Assembly: GCA_026999335.1 (NCBI GenBank)
Contig: JALTPW010000092.1
Location: 1 to 5,811, forward strand
Source: Chromatiales bacterium
Lineage (GTDB): Bacteria > Pseudomonadota > Gammaproteobacteria > SZUA-152
Direction: 5' to 3'
Length of the DNA: 5,811 bases
Numbering within the stretch: position 1 is the stretch's first letter; every line of letters starts with the position of its first letter. Below the pieces are notes generated by a model. The model ran no database searches. It had not been told where the DNA came from and was given only the letters and a program-made list of their open reading frames with translations. A program made the position numbers and the translations under genes. Positions 1 to 5,572 of the stretch are shown in pieces.

Positions 1-19
1 AGCAGCGCGCACAGGCGGG

Positions 20-60
20 TCAAGGGTGGCGCGCTTTTTGCGCCATTCATTTACCCTTGA
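20..60. repeat. Nested inverted repeat at the left edge
   Basis: The outer arms TCAAGGGT (20-27) and ACCCTTGA (53-60) are perfect complements. Inside them TGGCGC (27-32) pairs with GCGCCA (40-45) around a T-rich loop. The structure is interrupted by an unpaired ATTCATTT. It could be a cruciform or a stem in a transcript. There is no run of T after the outer stem, so I do not call it a terminator. Confidence 0.5.
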
Positions 61-190
61 TGCGCCGAGCACGGTGCTACCCTGACCGGGCAAGCAAGCA
101 CAGCTTTCTCTCCAAAACCACGGACTGTTTTTGCTTTGCTTTTGGGGAGCCCCTTCGGGGCGGACGGGCGGCGGGCTGGGATAAAAAGCC

Positions 191-224
191 CCTGCGGTGG
201 CCTGCTTTTCAAGGCCACCACAGG
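191..224. repeat. Strong hairpin
   Basis: CCTGCGGTGGCCT (191-203) pairs with AGGCCACCACAGG (212-224) with one mismatch in 13 positions, around the 8-base loop GCTTTTCA. No T tract follows on either strand, so this is probably a structural element rather than an intrinsic terminator. Confidence 0.55.
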
Positions 225-248
225 CCTATGCCGTTAAGCGCGGGGGCA

Positions 249-276
249 TTTACACATAATGCAAATTATGCGGCGA
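249..276 (-). other. dif-like Xer recombination site A (candidate)
   Basis: Read on the minus strand this is TCGCCGCATAA, then TTTGCA, then TTATGTGTAAA: an 11-6-11 layout identical in size to Escherichia coli dif. Compared with the E. coli XerC half (GGTGCGCATAA) 7 of 11 bases match, and with the XerD half (TTATGTTAAAT) 8 of 11 match. The inner CGCATAA/TTATGT core is intact. Its orientation is opposite to site B at 385-414. XerC and XerD recombine such 28-base sites. Whether these proteins or the local recombinase use this one is unknown. Confidence 0.5.
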
Positions 277-360
277 AGCGGACAGGCCACCCCTTGGCCG
301 GGGTGATACGGGCAGCTGACCTTGATGATTTGTTACGGTTATGCGCGGATGACACCTGAT

Positions 361-385
361 GCCACCCCGCAGGCGAAGGGGTGGC
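361..385. repeat. Hairpin abutting dif-like site B
   Basis: GCCACCCC (361-368) pairs perfectly with GGGGTGGC (378-385) around a 9-base loop. The right arm ends exactly where the dif-like site begins. It may be an accessory structural element for that site or simply part of the GC-rich structured region. Confidence 0.5.
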
Positions 386-414
386 CTGCGCATAATTTCA
401 GCATTATGTTATTT
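385..414 (+). other. dif-like Xer recombination site B (candidate)
   Basis: The sequence is CCTGCGCATAA, then TTTCAGCA, then TTATGTTATTT. The left half matches the E. coli XerC-binding half of dif at 9 of 11 bases and the right half matches the XerD-binding half at 9 of 11. The central region is 8 bases, as in the plasmid site cer, rather than the 6 of dif. It is the better of the two sites here and points opposite to site A. The assignment rests on remembered consensus halves, not on a search. Confidence 0.6.
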
Positions 415-426
415 GCCCCCGCGCCT

Positions 427-443
427 ATCCCCCAGCGGGGGAT
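427..443. repeat. Perfect GC hairpin
   Basis: ATCCCCC (427-433) pairs with GGGGGAT (437-443) around a 3-base AGC loop. It is stable but has no T tract, so its role is unknown. It lies 12 bases beyond dif-like site B. Confidence 0.5.
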
Positions 444-527
444 CACAGGGGGAGAAACAAACATTAAGCCGCGGTGGGCGCAGTAAGGCCTGGCGACTGG
501 CTTGCGCGATGTGCACGGATGCACAAG

Positions 528-559
528 TGTCGCGGGCGCCGGGATGCGCAGGAGCGACC
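528..559 (+). repeat. Dispersed repeat, copy 1
   Basis: The 32-base unit beginning TGTCGCGGGCGC and ending GCGCAGGAGCGACC recurs at 3649-3679 in the opposite orientation, inside the primase gene. The copies differ by one substitution and one single-base indel near the middle. The word GTGCACGGATGCAC just upstream contains a small inverted repeat. The pattern suggests a genome-wide interspersed repeat family, which this window alone cannot prove. Confidence 0.6.
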
Positions 560-612
560 TTTTTGTTTTCAGCAAGCCAGGTGATAGGCCTTTCTGTGGC
601 CACCATAGCCGT

Positions 613-639
613 TTATTCCAGTTATTCCAGATTATCCGG
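613..639. repeat. Short 9-base tandem repeat after the recombinase gene
   Basis: TTATTCCAG occurs twice in direct succession (613-621, 622-630) and is followed by the degenerate ATTATCCGG (631-639). It begins 5 bases past the recombinase stop. Such direct repeats near an integrase gene can be accessory binding sites, but nothing here proves it. Confidence 0.5.
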
Positions 640-643
640 CAGC

Positions 644-1639
644 TCATGTCTGATTTTGCCGTGGCCGATCAGCGGGGTGCGTCAGGGTGTGGATCGCCTT
701 CAGTTTGCGGATGCTCACCTGGGTGTAGATCTCGGTGGTCGCCGTATCATTAAAAAAAAAAATGGCCTGGATGTGCCGGATGTCCGCGCCGTTGTCCAGC
801 ATCAGGGTGGCCATGGTGTGCCGAAAGATATGGCAGGCGCCGGGCTTGTCGATACCCGCCTGTGCGATGTATTTCTTCACCAAGTCGGTGAGCCGGTTTT
901 TGTGGAAGGCCTCGCCGTATTCGTGCAGAAACAGCCAGCCTTCATCCGGCTCCACCACAAGACCCGGACGCACTTCCTCGGTGTATTTGTCGATCCAGAT
1001 GCAGGCACGGCTCCCCAGCGGCACCATGCGGTCTTTCTTGCCTTTGCCCTCTCTGACCATCAGCGTGCCGTTGCGCGTGTCCACGTCGTAGAGTTTCAGA
1101 TTGATGAGTTCAGATCGACGGATGCCGGTGCTGTACAGGGTCTCGATGATGGCCCGGTCGCGGATGCCGAGTTCGCCGTGCAGCATCGTCTGGTTGATGA
1201 TTCGCTCGACCTCTTCATGGGTCAGGATGTGCTTCGGCAGTCGCCGGTGAACCTTGGGCAGCTCCAGCTCACTCGCCGGGTTGTAGAGGATGTAGTTCTC
1301 TTTGCTCAGCCATTTGAAGAAGGCCTTGATGGGCGCCAGGCGTTGCTGCTGGGTGGCGAAGCTGAGGGGCTCACCATTGGGTTTGCGGTAGTGGTACAGG
1401 TAGCGCCGGTAGCGCTCCAGGATCGGCCGGGTGATGTCCTGCGGTTTGTTTAAGCCCCGTTCATCGCACCAGTGGATAAAGCGTTTCAACATGCGTTGCC
1501 GGATCTCCACGGTGCGCGGACTCAAGCCGATGGCGGCCGAGTGTTCCAGGAAGCGATTTAAGTACGGCGTGATGCCATTGTGGTCGATGGGGCGCGGGTC
1601 GGACCTGGGCGTGGCGGCCCGGCGTTTCTTGCGGGCCAT
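644..1639 (-). CDS. Xer-like tyrosine recombinase (sequence locally corrupted)
   Basis: This 331-residue protein should cut and rejoin DNA through a 3'-phosphotyrosine intermediate. An N-terminal SAM-like DNA-binding domain (about residues 22-120) precedes the catalytic domain (about 135-315). Visible catalytic residues are Arg174 in TGIRRSEL, the lysine-rich turn GKGKKDR at 198-204, His270 and Arg273 in HIFRH, and Tyr305 in IYTQV. The second His, expected in LGH at 294-296, reads FFF, because the DNA there matches a sequencing adapter (see 723-762). The length and Tyr spacing are exactly as in XerD, so the real gene is probably intact. The ATG overlaps the primase stop as TGATG, implying translational coupling. 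The size and HTH-free layout resemble XerC/XerD, but the element context suggests an element-borne relative rather than the housekeeping gene. The substrate site is unknown; dif-like sites lie about 230-400 bases downstream. Confidence 0.88.
   Translation of the reverse strand: MARKKRRAATPRSDPRPIDHNGITPYLNRFLEHSAAIGLSPRTVEIRQRMLKRFIHWCDERGLNKPQDITRPILERYRRYLYHYRKPNGEPLSFATQQQRLAPIKAFFKWLSKENYILYNPASELELPKVHRRLPKHILTHEEVERIINQTMLHGELGIRDRAIIETLYSTGIRRSELINLKLYDVDTRNGTLMVREGKGKKDRMVPLGSRACIWIDKYTEEVRPGLVVEPDEGWLFLHEYGEAFHKNRLTDLVKKYIAQAGIDKPGACHIFRHTMATLMLDNGADIRHIQAIFFFNDTATTEIYTQVSIRKLKAIHTLTHPADRPRQNQT
723..762 (-). other. Illumina P5 adapter sequence plus poly-A: assembly artefact
   Basis: Bases 723-751 read GTGTAGATCTCGG, then TGGTCGC, then CGTATCATT. 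This is all 29 bases of the reverse complement of the Illumina P5 flow-cell oligo. Eleven A (752-762) follow, the usual signature of reading off the adapter end. In the recombinase frame it translates to FFFNDTATTEIYT, a peptide known from contaminated assemblies. The last bases (ATCTACAC) probably coincide with the real gene, since IYTQV is the expected catalytic-Tyr segment. Mispriming at that point would explain the clean junction. The artefact replaces rather than lengthens the gene: the distance from Arg273 to Tyr305 is the same as in XerD. Confidence 0.95.
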
Positions 1640-4600
1640 CAGTCTGCCGCCTTGGCCAGCATCGCCGGGCTATCGTTACGGTACGACGCGCTGTTGTTTT
1701 TGCGTCGGAGTAGTGCTTTTTTTGTCCTTTCCTCGCTGGGATCATCCAACGCCTTGTCATCACTGACTTTGCGGTGATTTTCGTCATCCTGACCACCCCC
1801 TGACTGCCCCCTGACCGGGGGCTGACCGGATCCTGACCGGTGCTCGTTTTGCCCGGACTGCTTTTCGTCATAGCGTAATTTCTCCACGTCGATCAACCCC
1901 ATCAGGAAGGGCTCGCCCTGTTTGCCTTCGCCCTGGTACAGCAGCTCATAGACGTAGGATTGTCCACGGCCGCCACGGTGCACCAGCAGGTATTCCATGT
2001 CGGCCAGGCGCGCCAGATGCACTTTCAATGCCGTATCGCTCCAGTGGGTATGCTCGCGCACGTCCCGGCGGCTAAAGCGATAATCGCCAGGGTTCATGTC
2101 CAGCGCCTTGCAATGATCCGTCACGTTGTCCGTGATCAAGCCCAGCAGTTTTCGGGTCTGCGGCGGCAGTTCATCGAGGGTGCGGCCCAGGACTTCATGG
2201 GCCAGGCGGTTGGCCGTCTCGATGTCATCCAGCATAACCTCGACATAGCGGATCGGCTGGCCGTGGTGTTCCACGTTTTTGATCGGCCGCTGATGCTGGT
2301 GCAGTAAGGCAAGGGTGTCGATCAGGGTGAGATATTTTTCATGATCGCGCCGGGTTCTTGTCCGGTCGTTGATGAAGCTCAGATACCGGGCGTAGGGGTT
2401 GACCACTGCCAGCGGCTGCAACAGGCGCTGGGCGTTCTGATGCAGGCTCAGAATGGCTTGCTTGTCGGTCTTCGCCAGCAGACCGGAGAGCATGCGCTTG
2501 TCGCGCTGGATGGCGTGGATCGCTTTGGTCTGATCTCTCCCTTCATCGACGGTGAGCACAATGCAGCGGTTGAGCAGCTCCTCGTCGATGTCGATGGCCG
2601 TGGTGGTCAGCATGATCATCACCGGACCCTTGACCTGATAGTCCTGGGTTTTCAGTTCCCCGGTCACCGGGTCTTTGCCGGTCGAGGCAATGGTCAGCTC
2701 GCCTTCGCTCTGCAACAGTTTCAACGCATAGGCCGCATTACTTGCGCCTTCTTCTTCGACGATGGCCAGCACCTTGTGTTGCAGGTTGGTCTCGCCCATG
2801 TAAAACAGGCTTTGCCCGGTCATCGCGCTGTACTTGATACGTTCTTCTTCGGGGATAAATGCCAGCACCGCATCCATTAACGCGGACTTGCCCGCAGCAC
2901 TGGTGGACTGAATGGTCACGGCTAACGGGTTGTCGAGTTTGCGCGATATTACCGCCAGGTAACCCACTAACTTGTTGGTGGCCTCGCCGACCACACCGCA
3001 ACGGGTGAAGTCGTTCTGGATACGCTCAAGTAGATCGGGTGACTTGAGCAGATCCAACGCGCTTTGGGTTTCTTCCTCATCCAGGGTGACGGCCTTGTCT
3101 TTGGGCGCCTGCGCGGCCTGGATGTTTTCCGCTTGCAAGGCTTCGAGCTTCAACAGGATTTTGCCAAGATCGGCCTTGACCACCTCGTCTTTCACGCCGA
3201 TTTCAACGGCGGCCTGTTTGATAAATGCGCCGCGTGGACGTTGTTGATAGAGGTCGAAGGTGTCCACATGGATGGATTCATCCACCCCGTCGAAGGCCGG
3301 ACATGACACCAGCAAGTTAATCTTCATCACGTCATAAGCCAGGTTCTTGTCCAGGCCCCGAATGCGGTAGCGGCGATTTTGGCCAGGGATGGCCTTATGT
3401 GAACCAGAGGCAGGATGCCGGGATTCACCGCCCAGGGTGATGATAACTTCGTTGTCTTTTACATCGGCGGCCACCGTTGGCATCGGGGCTTCCGGCACCA
3501 CGGCGGCGGGCAAAGGTTCTGTCGTTCTTTCTTTAGCCGCTTTGGCTGCTAAAGAGGTAACGGATTTCGGCGGCGAAGGTTCGGATTCAGGGATCGGCAC
3601 CGGGATTGATTCAGCCGTTACCGTTTCACTGGTCACCGGCTTTGCCTTGGTCGCTCCTGCGCATCCTGCGCCCGCGACAGAGCCTGCCCCATGAGCGAAG
3701 CGAGTGCTTTGGGTATTAGCACGTCCCTGTGCGTCACCCTTACCGAGCCACACTGCGCTACGGATCACAACGCCCAGGCCTTTACTGGCTGGTTTTACTT
3801 GCAACGCGTACTCGTTGGCATCCATACCCTTGGGAAAGTGAATACGGTAACAGTCGATGCCTTCCTTCATTAATTTAGCCGCTAACGTGGTGACCGCTTT
3901 TTCACCGGCTGGATCACGGTCATAGGCAATCAGGATTCTTTCAATATTATGCTGTGTAAAAGTGGCCAAGTGTTCTTTTGTAAAACCTTCAATGCCATAA
4001 CTACAAGTAACATTGCGATAACCGGCACACCAGAACGTCAAGGCATCAATCAGCGATTCACACAGAATGATCTCGTTTGATGCCTGCAAGGCCTCAACAT
4101 TCCAGACACCTTGATGCGGACCCGGCATATACAAATGTGTTGGCGTCCCCTTGCGCAGGTTATCGTTGATCTTGCGACCGTAGATTTCCGTCACCTGTCC
4201 GCTCGTATTGATAATCGGGAACACAAGGGAACCGCTAAAGTGCTCATGCCCGGAAGACCGGTACAGGCCGAGGCGTTGCAACTGGCCCCGGATCGCCGCG
4301 CCTTCCTTGCGGTTCTTGGCAGGCAAACGATACCCCAGTGTCCGGTTGGCAAAACCCAGCTTGAAGCGGTCAATGGCCTCGCTCGATACCAGGCCCCGCT
4401 TCTCCAGATAAGCCAGGGCCTCGGGGCTTTGCTTCAAGGTCTCATGATAATAATCGACGACCTGCGCCAGCAGCCGCGCATCCTCGGCGCTCGTGTCCAG
4501 TGTCATCGGCAGTTTAGGCACTGTGGAGCGTTTCACGGGGCCAGTGGCTAAAGGTTGGATCGCTCCCGGCTTCCGGCCTCCCACAACATTCGTACATCCC

Positions 4601-4887
4601 TGTACGGCATCCGCCCGCAACAGTTCGACGGCATGGCGGAAGCTCACGCCCTCGGTCTTCATGACCCAGTCGATAACTGATCCGCCGGTCTGGCAGGCTC
4701 CGAGACAATGCCAGAGGTTCTTTTTCGGGCTGATGACCAGGCTGGGTTCGTGGTCATCATGGAAGGGACATAACCCAATCAAATCCGCGCCGTGCCGCTT
4801 TAGAGTAATACCCCGCATCTCGGCTAAGCGTTGTACGGCAATGTCTTGTTTCAGACGGTTGAGCTGATCGTCGGGGATTCTGGCCAT
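1639..4887 (-). CDS. CHC2 zinc-finger/Toprim primase fused to an ATPase domain
   Basis: This 1082-residue protein probably synthesises primers and may unwind DNA for a mobile element. The N-terminus has a CHC2 zinc finger (Cys40, His43, Cys61, Cys65) followed by a DnaG-like core. The Toprim metal site is visible as Glu277 in LCESLIDAL and DRD at 323-325. A low-complexity Ala/Pro/Ser linker (about 385-480) follows. Next comes a P-loop-like domain with SAAGKS at 663-668, lacking the usual first Gly, and an acidic Walker B-like VLAIVEEEG (706-714). A winged-helix-like segment is at about 935-985 and a polar tail at 1005-1060. I prefer ATG at 4887 to GTG at 4899: the family typically begins MARIP, and TGAG lies 7 bases upstream. 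GTG would add four residues. It overlaps the recombinase gene by one base, so the two form an operon. Helicase activity is inference. Confidence 0.88.
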   Translation of the reverse strand: MARIPDDQLNRLKQDIAVQRLAEMRGITLKRHGADLIGLCPFHDDHEPSLVISPKKNLWHCLGACQTGGSVIDWVMKTEGVSFRHAVELLRADAVQGCTNVVGGRKPGAIQPLATGPVKRSTVPKLPMTLDTSAEDARLLAQVVDYYHETLKQSPEALAYLEKRGLVSSEAIDRFKLGFANRTLGYRLPAKNRKEGAAIRGQLQRLGLYRSSGHEHFSGSLVFPIINTSGQVTEIYGRKINDNLRKGTPTHLYMPGPHQGVWNVEALQASNEIILCESLIDALTFWCAGYRNVTCSYGIEGFTKEHLATFTQHNIERILIAYDRDPAGEKAVTTLAAKLMKEGIDCYRIHFPKGMDANEYALQVKPASKGLGVVIRSAVWLGKGDAQGRANTQSTRFAHGAGSVAGAGCAGATKAKPVTSETVTAESIPVPIPESEPSPPKSVTSLAAKAAKERTTEPLPAAVVPEAPMPTVAADVKDNEVIITLGGESRHPASGSHKAIPGQNRRYRIRGLDKNLAYDVMKINLLVSCPAFDGVDESIHVDTFDLYQQRPRGAFIKQAAVEIGVKDEVVKADLGKILLKLEALQAENIQAAQAPKDKAVTLDEEETQSALDLLKSPDLLERIQNDFTRCGVVGEATNKLVGYLAVISRKLDNPLAVTIQSTSAAGKSALMDAVLAFIPEEERIKYSAMTGQSLFYMGETNLQHKVLAIVEEEGASNAAYALKLLQSEGELTIASTGKDPVTGELKTQDYQVKGPVMIMLTTTAIDIDEELLNRCIVLTVDEGRDQTKAIHAIQRDKRMLSGLLAKTDKQAILSLHQNAQRLLQPLAVVNPYARYLSFINDRTRTRRDHEKYLTLIDTLALLHQHQRPIKNVEHHGQPIRYVEVMLDDIETANRLAHEVLGRTLDELPPQTRKLLGLITDNVTDHCKALDMNPGDYRFSRRDVREHTHWSDTALKVHLARLADMEYLLVHRGGRGQSYVYELLYQGEGKQGEPFLMGLIDVEKLRYDEKQSGQNEHRSGSGQPPVRGQSGGGQDDENHRKVSDDKALDDPSEERTKKALLRRKNNSASYRNDSPAMLAKAAD
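1789..1843 (+). repeat. Five 11-base direct repeats (iteron-like)
   Basis: CTGAC recurs at 1789, 1800, 1811, 1822 and 1833, exactly 11 bases apart. The units are CTGACCACCCC, CTGACTGCCCC, CTGACCGGGGG, CTGACCGGATC and CTGACCGGTGC. They lie inside the 3' end of the primase gene. Because 11 is not a multiple of three, each copy is read in a different frame, so protein-level selection is a poor explanation for the periodicity. The spacing is close to one helical turn, as in iteron arrays bound by replication initiators. Confidence 0.7.
3649..3679 (-). repeat. Dispersed repeat, copy 2, inside the primase linker
   Basis: This is the 31-base counterpart of 528-559 in inverted orientation. It encodes roughly residues 403-413 (SVAGAGCAGAT) of the primase linker. 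The adjoining bases to about 3745 also look foreign to the domain structure, encoding a Gly/Ala-rich stretch between WLGKG and the Pro-rich linker. The repeat keeps the reading frame open. This recalls palindromic elements that insert in frame into coding sequences, but the exact boundaries cannot be set from one genome. Confidence 0.6.
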
Positions 4888-4940
4888 ATCCACGCTCACT
4901 CCAAAATGTTGTCAATAGCTACCACAAAAAAATAACACGG

Positions 4941-4969
4941 TTGGAGATTACTACAATATGTGGTATTGT
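4941..4969 (+). promoter_or_regulatory. Candidate promoter of the XRE regulator
   Basis: TTGGAG (4941-4946) and TATTGT (4964-4969) are spaced 17 bases apart. Transcription would start near 4976, about 35 bases before the preferred ATG at 5011. The -10 element is the right arm of the inverted repeat at 4953-4969, which suits repression by a protein bound there. Confidence 0.45.
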
Positions 4970-4972
4970 CAA
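4945..4972 (-). promoter_or_regulatory. Candidate promoter of the primase-recombinase operon
   Basis: On the minus strand a perfect TTGACA (4972-4967) is followed after 16 bases by TAATCT (4950-4945). Transcription would begin near 4938 and give a leader of about 50 bases. It overlaps the opposing regulator promoter, so the two directions probably interfere and could be switched by one operator. Confidence 0.55.
4953..4969. promoter_or_regulatory. Candidate operator, ACAATA-N5-TATTGT
   Basis: This perfect 6-base inverted repeat with a 5-base spacer lies in the spacer of the leftward promoter and covers the -10 of the rightward one. Dimeric XRE-type repressors commonly bind such 17-base sites, and an XRE gene starts 42 bases away. 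The repressor assignment is inference. Confidence 0.5.
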
Positions 4973-5010
4973 CCGCAAAACCGAACGTGGCCCAAAACCG
5001 GGGTTATCCT

Positions 5011-5403
5011 ATGCCATCGATCACCTACAGCCTGCTGGATGAACAGATGACTCAGGACGACAAGGTTTTTTTCGAAAAACTCGGCAAACGCGTCGCAACA
5101 CTACGCAAGGAGATGGGTATCACCCAGACACAACTGGCCGAGACACTAAAAATTTCCCAACAGTTGATTGCCGCTTATGAGGCAGGCACCCGGAAGATTC
5201 CGGCATCAATGCTGCCCACGCTGGCCAAATTGTTCGCCGTCTCGCTGGAAGAGCTGGCCGGCATGGAGAAGCTGCCGGCAAAACGTGGGCCGGCCTCCAT
5301 CCTGCAACGCCAGATCGAACAGGTCGGCAGGATGCCAAGAGCCAAACAGAAGTTTATTGCCGAGATGCTGGAAGCACTGATTAAACAACAGCAATCCGCG
5401 TGA
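5011..5403 (+). CDS. XRE/Cro-CI-family helix-turn-helix regulator
   Basis: This 130-residue cytoplasmic protein is a likely DNA-binding repressor. The HTH_3 fold spans about residues 27-85, with the recognisable GITQTQLAETLKISQQLIAAY core and the AVSLEELAG end of the domain. A basic, helical tail (about 95-128, with QRQIEQVGRMPRAKQKF) may serve dimerisation. No peptidase or ligand domain is visible. I chose ATG at 5011 because GGGG lies 7 bases upstream and it lies downstream of the predicted promoter. GTG at 4960 would add 17 residues but sits inside the operator-like repeat. It diverges from the primase gene, and the inverted repeat between them suggests that it controls itself and that operon. 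A terminator hairpin follows 27 bases after the stop. The HTH call is firm; the target is inferred. Confidence 0.85.
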   Translation: MPSITYSLLDEQMTQDDKVFFEKLGKRVATLRKEMGITQTQLAETLKISQQLIAAYEAGTRKIPASMLPTLAKLFAVSLEELAGMEKLPAKRGPASILQRQIEQVGRMPRAKQKFIAEMLEALIKQQQSA

Positions 5404-5424
5404 GACTGGCACGGGAAAACTGAT

Positions 5425-5448
5425 AAAAAACCCCGCGAAGCGGGGTTT
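5425..5448. terminator. Intrinsic terminator, strongest for leftward transcripts
   Basis: CCCCGC (5431-5436) pairs with GCGGGG (5440-5445) around a GAA loop, and AAA/TTT extends the stem to 9 base pairs. On the plus strand only TTT follows, which is weak for ending the regulator transcript. On the minus strand the stem is followed by six T (complement of 5425-5430), a classic terminator. Since no minus-strand gene lies just to the right, this points to an antisense RNA ending here. Confidence 0.75.
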
Positions 5449-5461
5449 GGACAACATTAAC

Positions 5462-5468
5462 AAGGAGG
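5462..5468 (+). promoter_or_regulatory. Orphan strong Shine-Dalgarno sequence
   Basis: AAGGAGG is a near-perfect ribosome binding site, yet no ATG, GTG or TTG stands at the right distance. The frame entered at GTC (5477) runs 22 codons of Lys/Ala-rich residues (VVKAFKAKNKALAKGAQTPK...) to TAA at 5543-5545. It could be a decayed leader peptide whose start codon was lost, or a ribosome standby or antisense-pairing site for symE. Confidence 0.4.
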
Positions 5469-5572
5469 AAAAACGAGTCGTCAAGGCGTTTAAAGCGAAA
5501 AATAAAGCGCTGGCCAAGGGTGCGCAAACACCCAAAGCCAGCTAACCACTACCGATATCAGAGGTATCAGCA

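Larger units (their letters stand above)
238..424. repeat. Inverted repeat pair enclosing the two dif-like sites
   Basis: The left arm (238-276, read on the minus strand) and the right arm (385-424, plus strand) share GCATAATTT, GCATTATGT and, outside the XerD-like half, the perfect 10-mer GCCCCCGCGC (238-247 complement and 415-424). The match therefore extends beyond the dif-like cores. About 108 bases separate the arms. The enclosed segment has two hairpins and a lone XerC-half-like sequence on the minus strand at 339-349 (TCCGCGCATAA, 8 of 11). Confidence 0.6.
1..643. other. Hairpin-rich region without a convincing gene
   Basis: This stretch lies downstream of the recombinase stop. Open frames exist on both strands, but none has a recognisable protein family, a good ribosome binding site or a sensible composition, so I call no gene. 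What it does hold is dense secondary structure. Hairpins include GCCCC-TTC-GGGGC at 149-161, CACCCC/GGGGTG at 288-305, and stronger ones listed separately. It also carries two dif-like sites, a dispersed repeat and a 9-base tandem repeat. This fits a recombination or transfer locus at the edge of a mobile element, which is inference. The left end of the region is cut by the window. Confidence 0.6.

Noticed and set aside
57..359. 100-codon plus-strand open frame in the left region
   Set aside because: It runs through the hairpins and dif-like site A, resembles no family, lacks a clear ribosome binding site and has a composition typical of GC-rich noncoding sequence.
339..647. 102-codon minus-strand open frame whose ATG overlaps the recombinase stop (ATGA)
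   Set aside because: The stop-start overlap is attractive, but the product is unrecognisable, translates the 9-base tandem repeat and the dispersed repeat, and ends among hairpins. Chance is more likely.
723..762. A recombinase variant lacking the second active-site histidine
   Set aside because: The change is fully explained by adapter contamination; the rest of the active site is normal.
359..1453. 364-codon plus-strand open frame
   Set aside because: It is antisense to the well-supported recombinase and even reads through the adapter sequence. It is a shadow frame.
4910..4915. Second minus-strand TTGACA as a further operon promoter
   Set aside because: The only -10-like hexamer at suitable distance (TGGATA) would overlap the primase start codon, leaving no usable leader.
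5404..5572. LexA box controlling symE as in E. coli
   Set aside because: No CTGT-N8-ACAG pattern is present between the regulator stop and the symE start.
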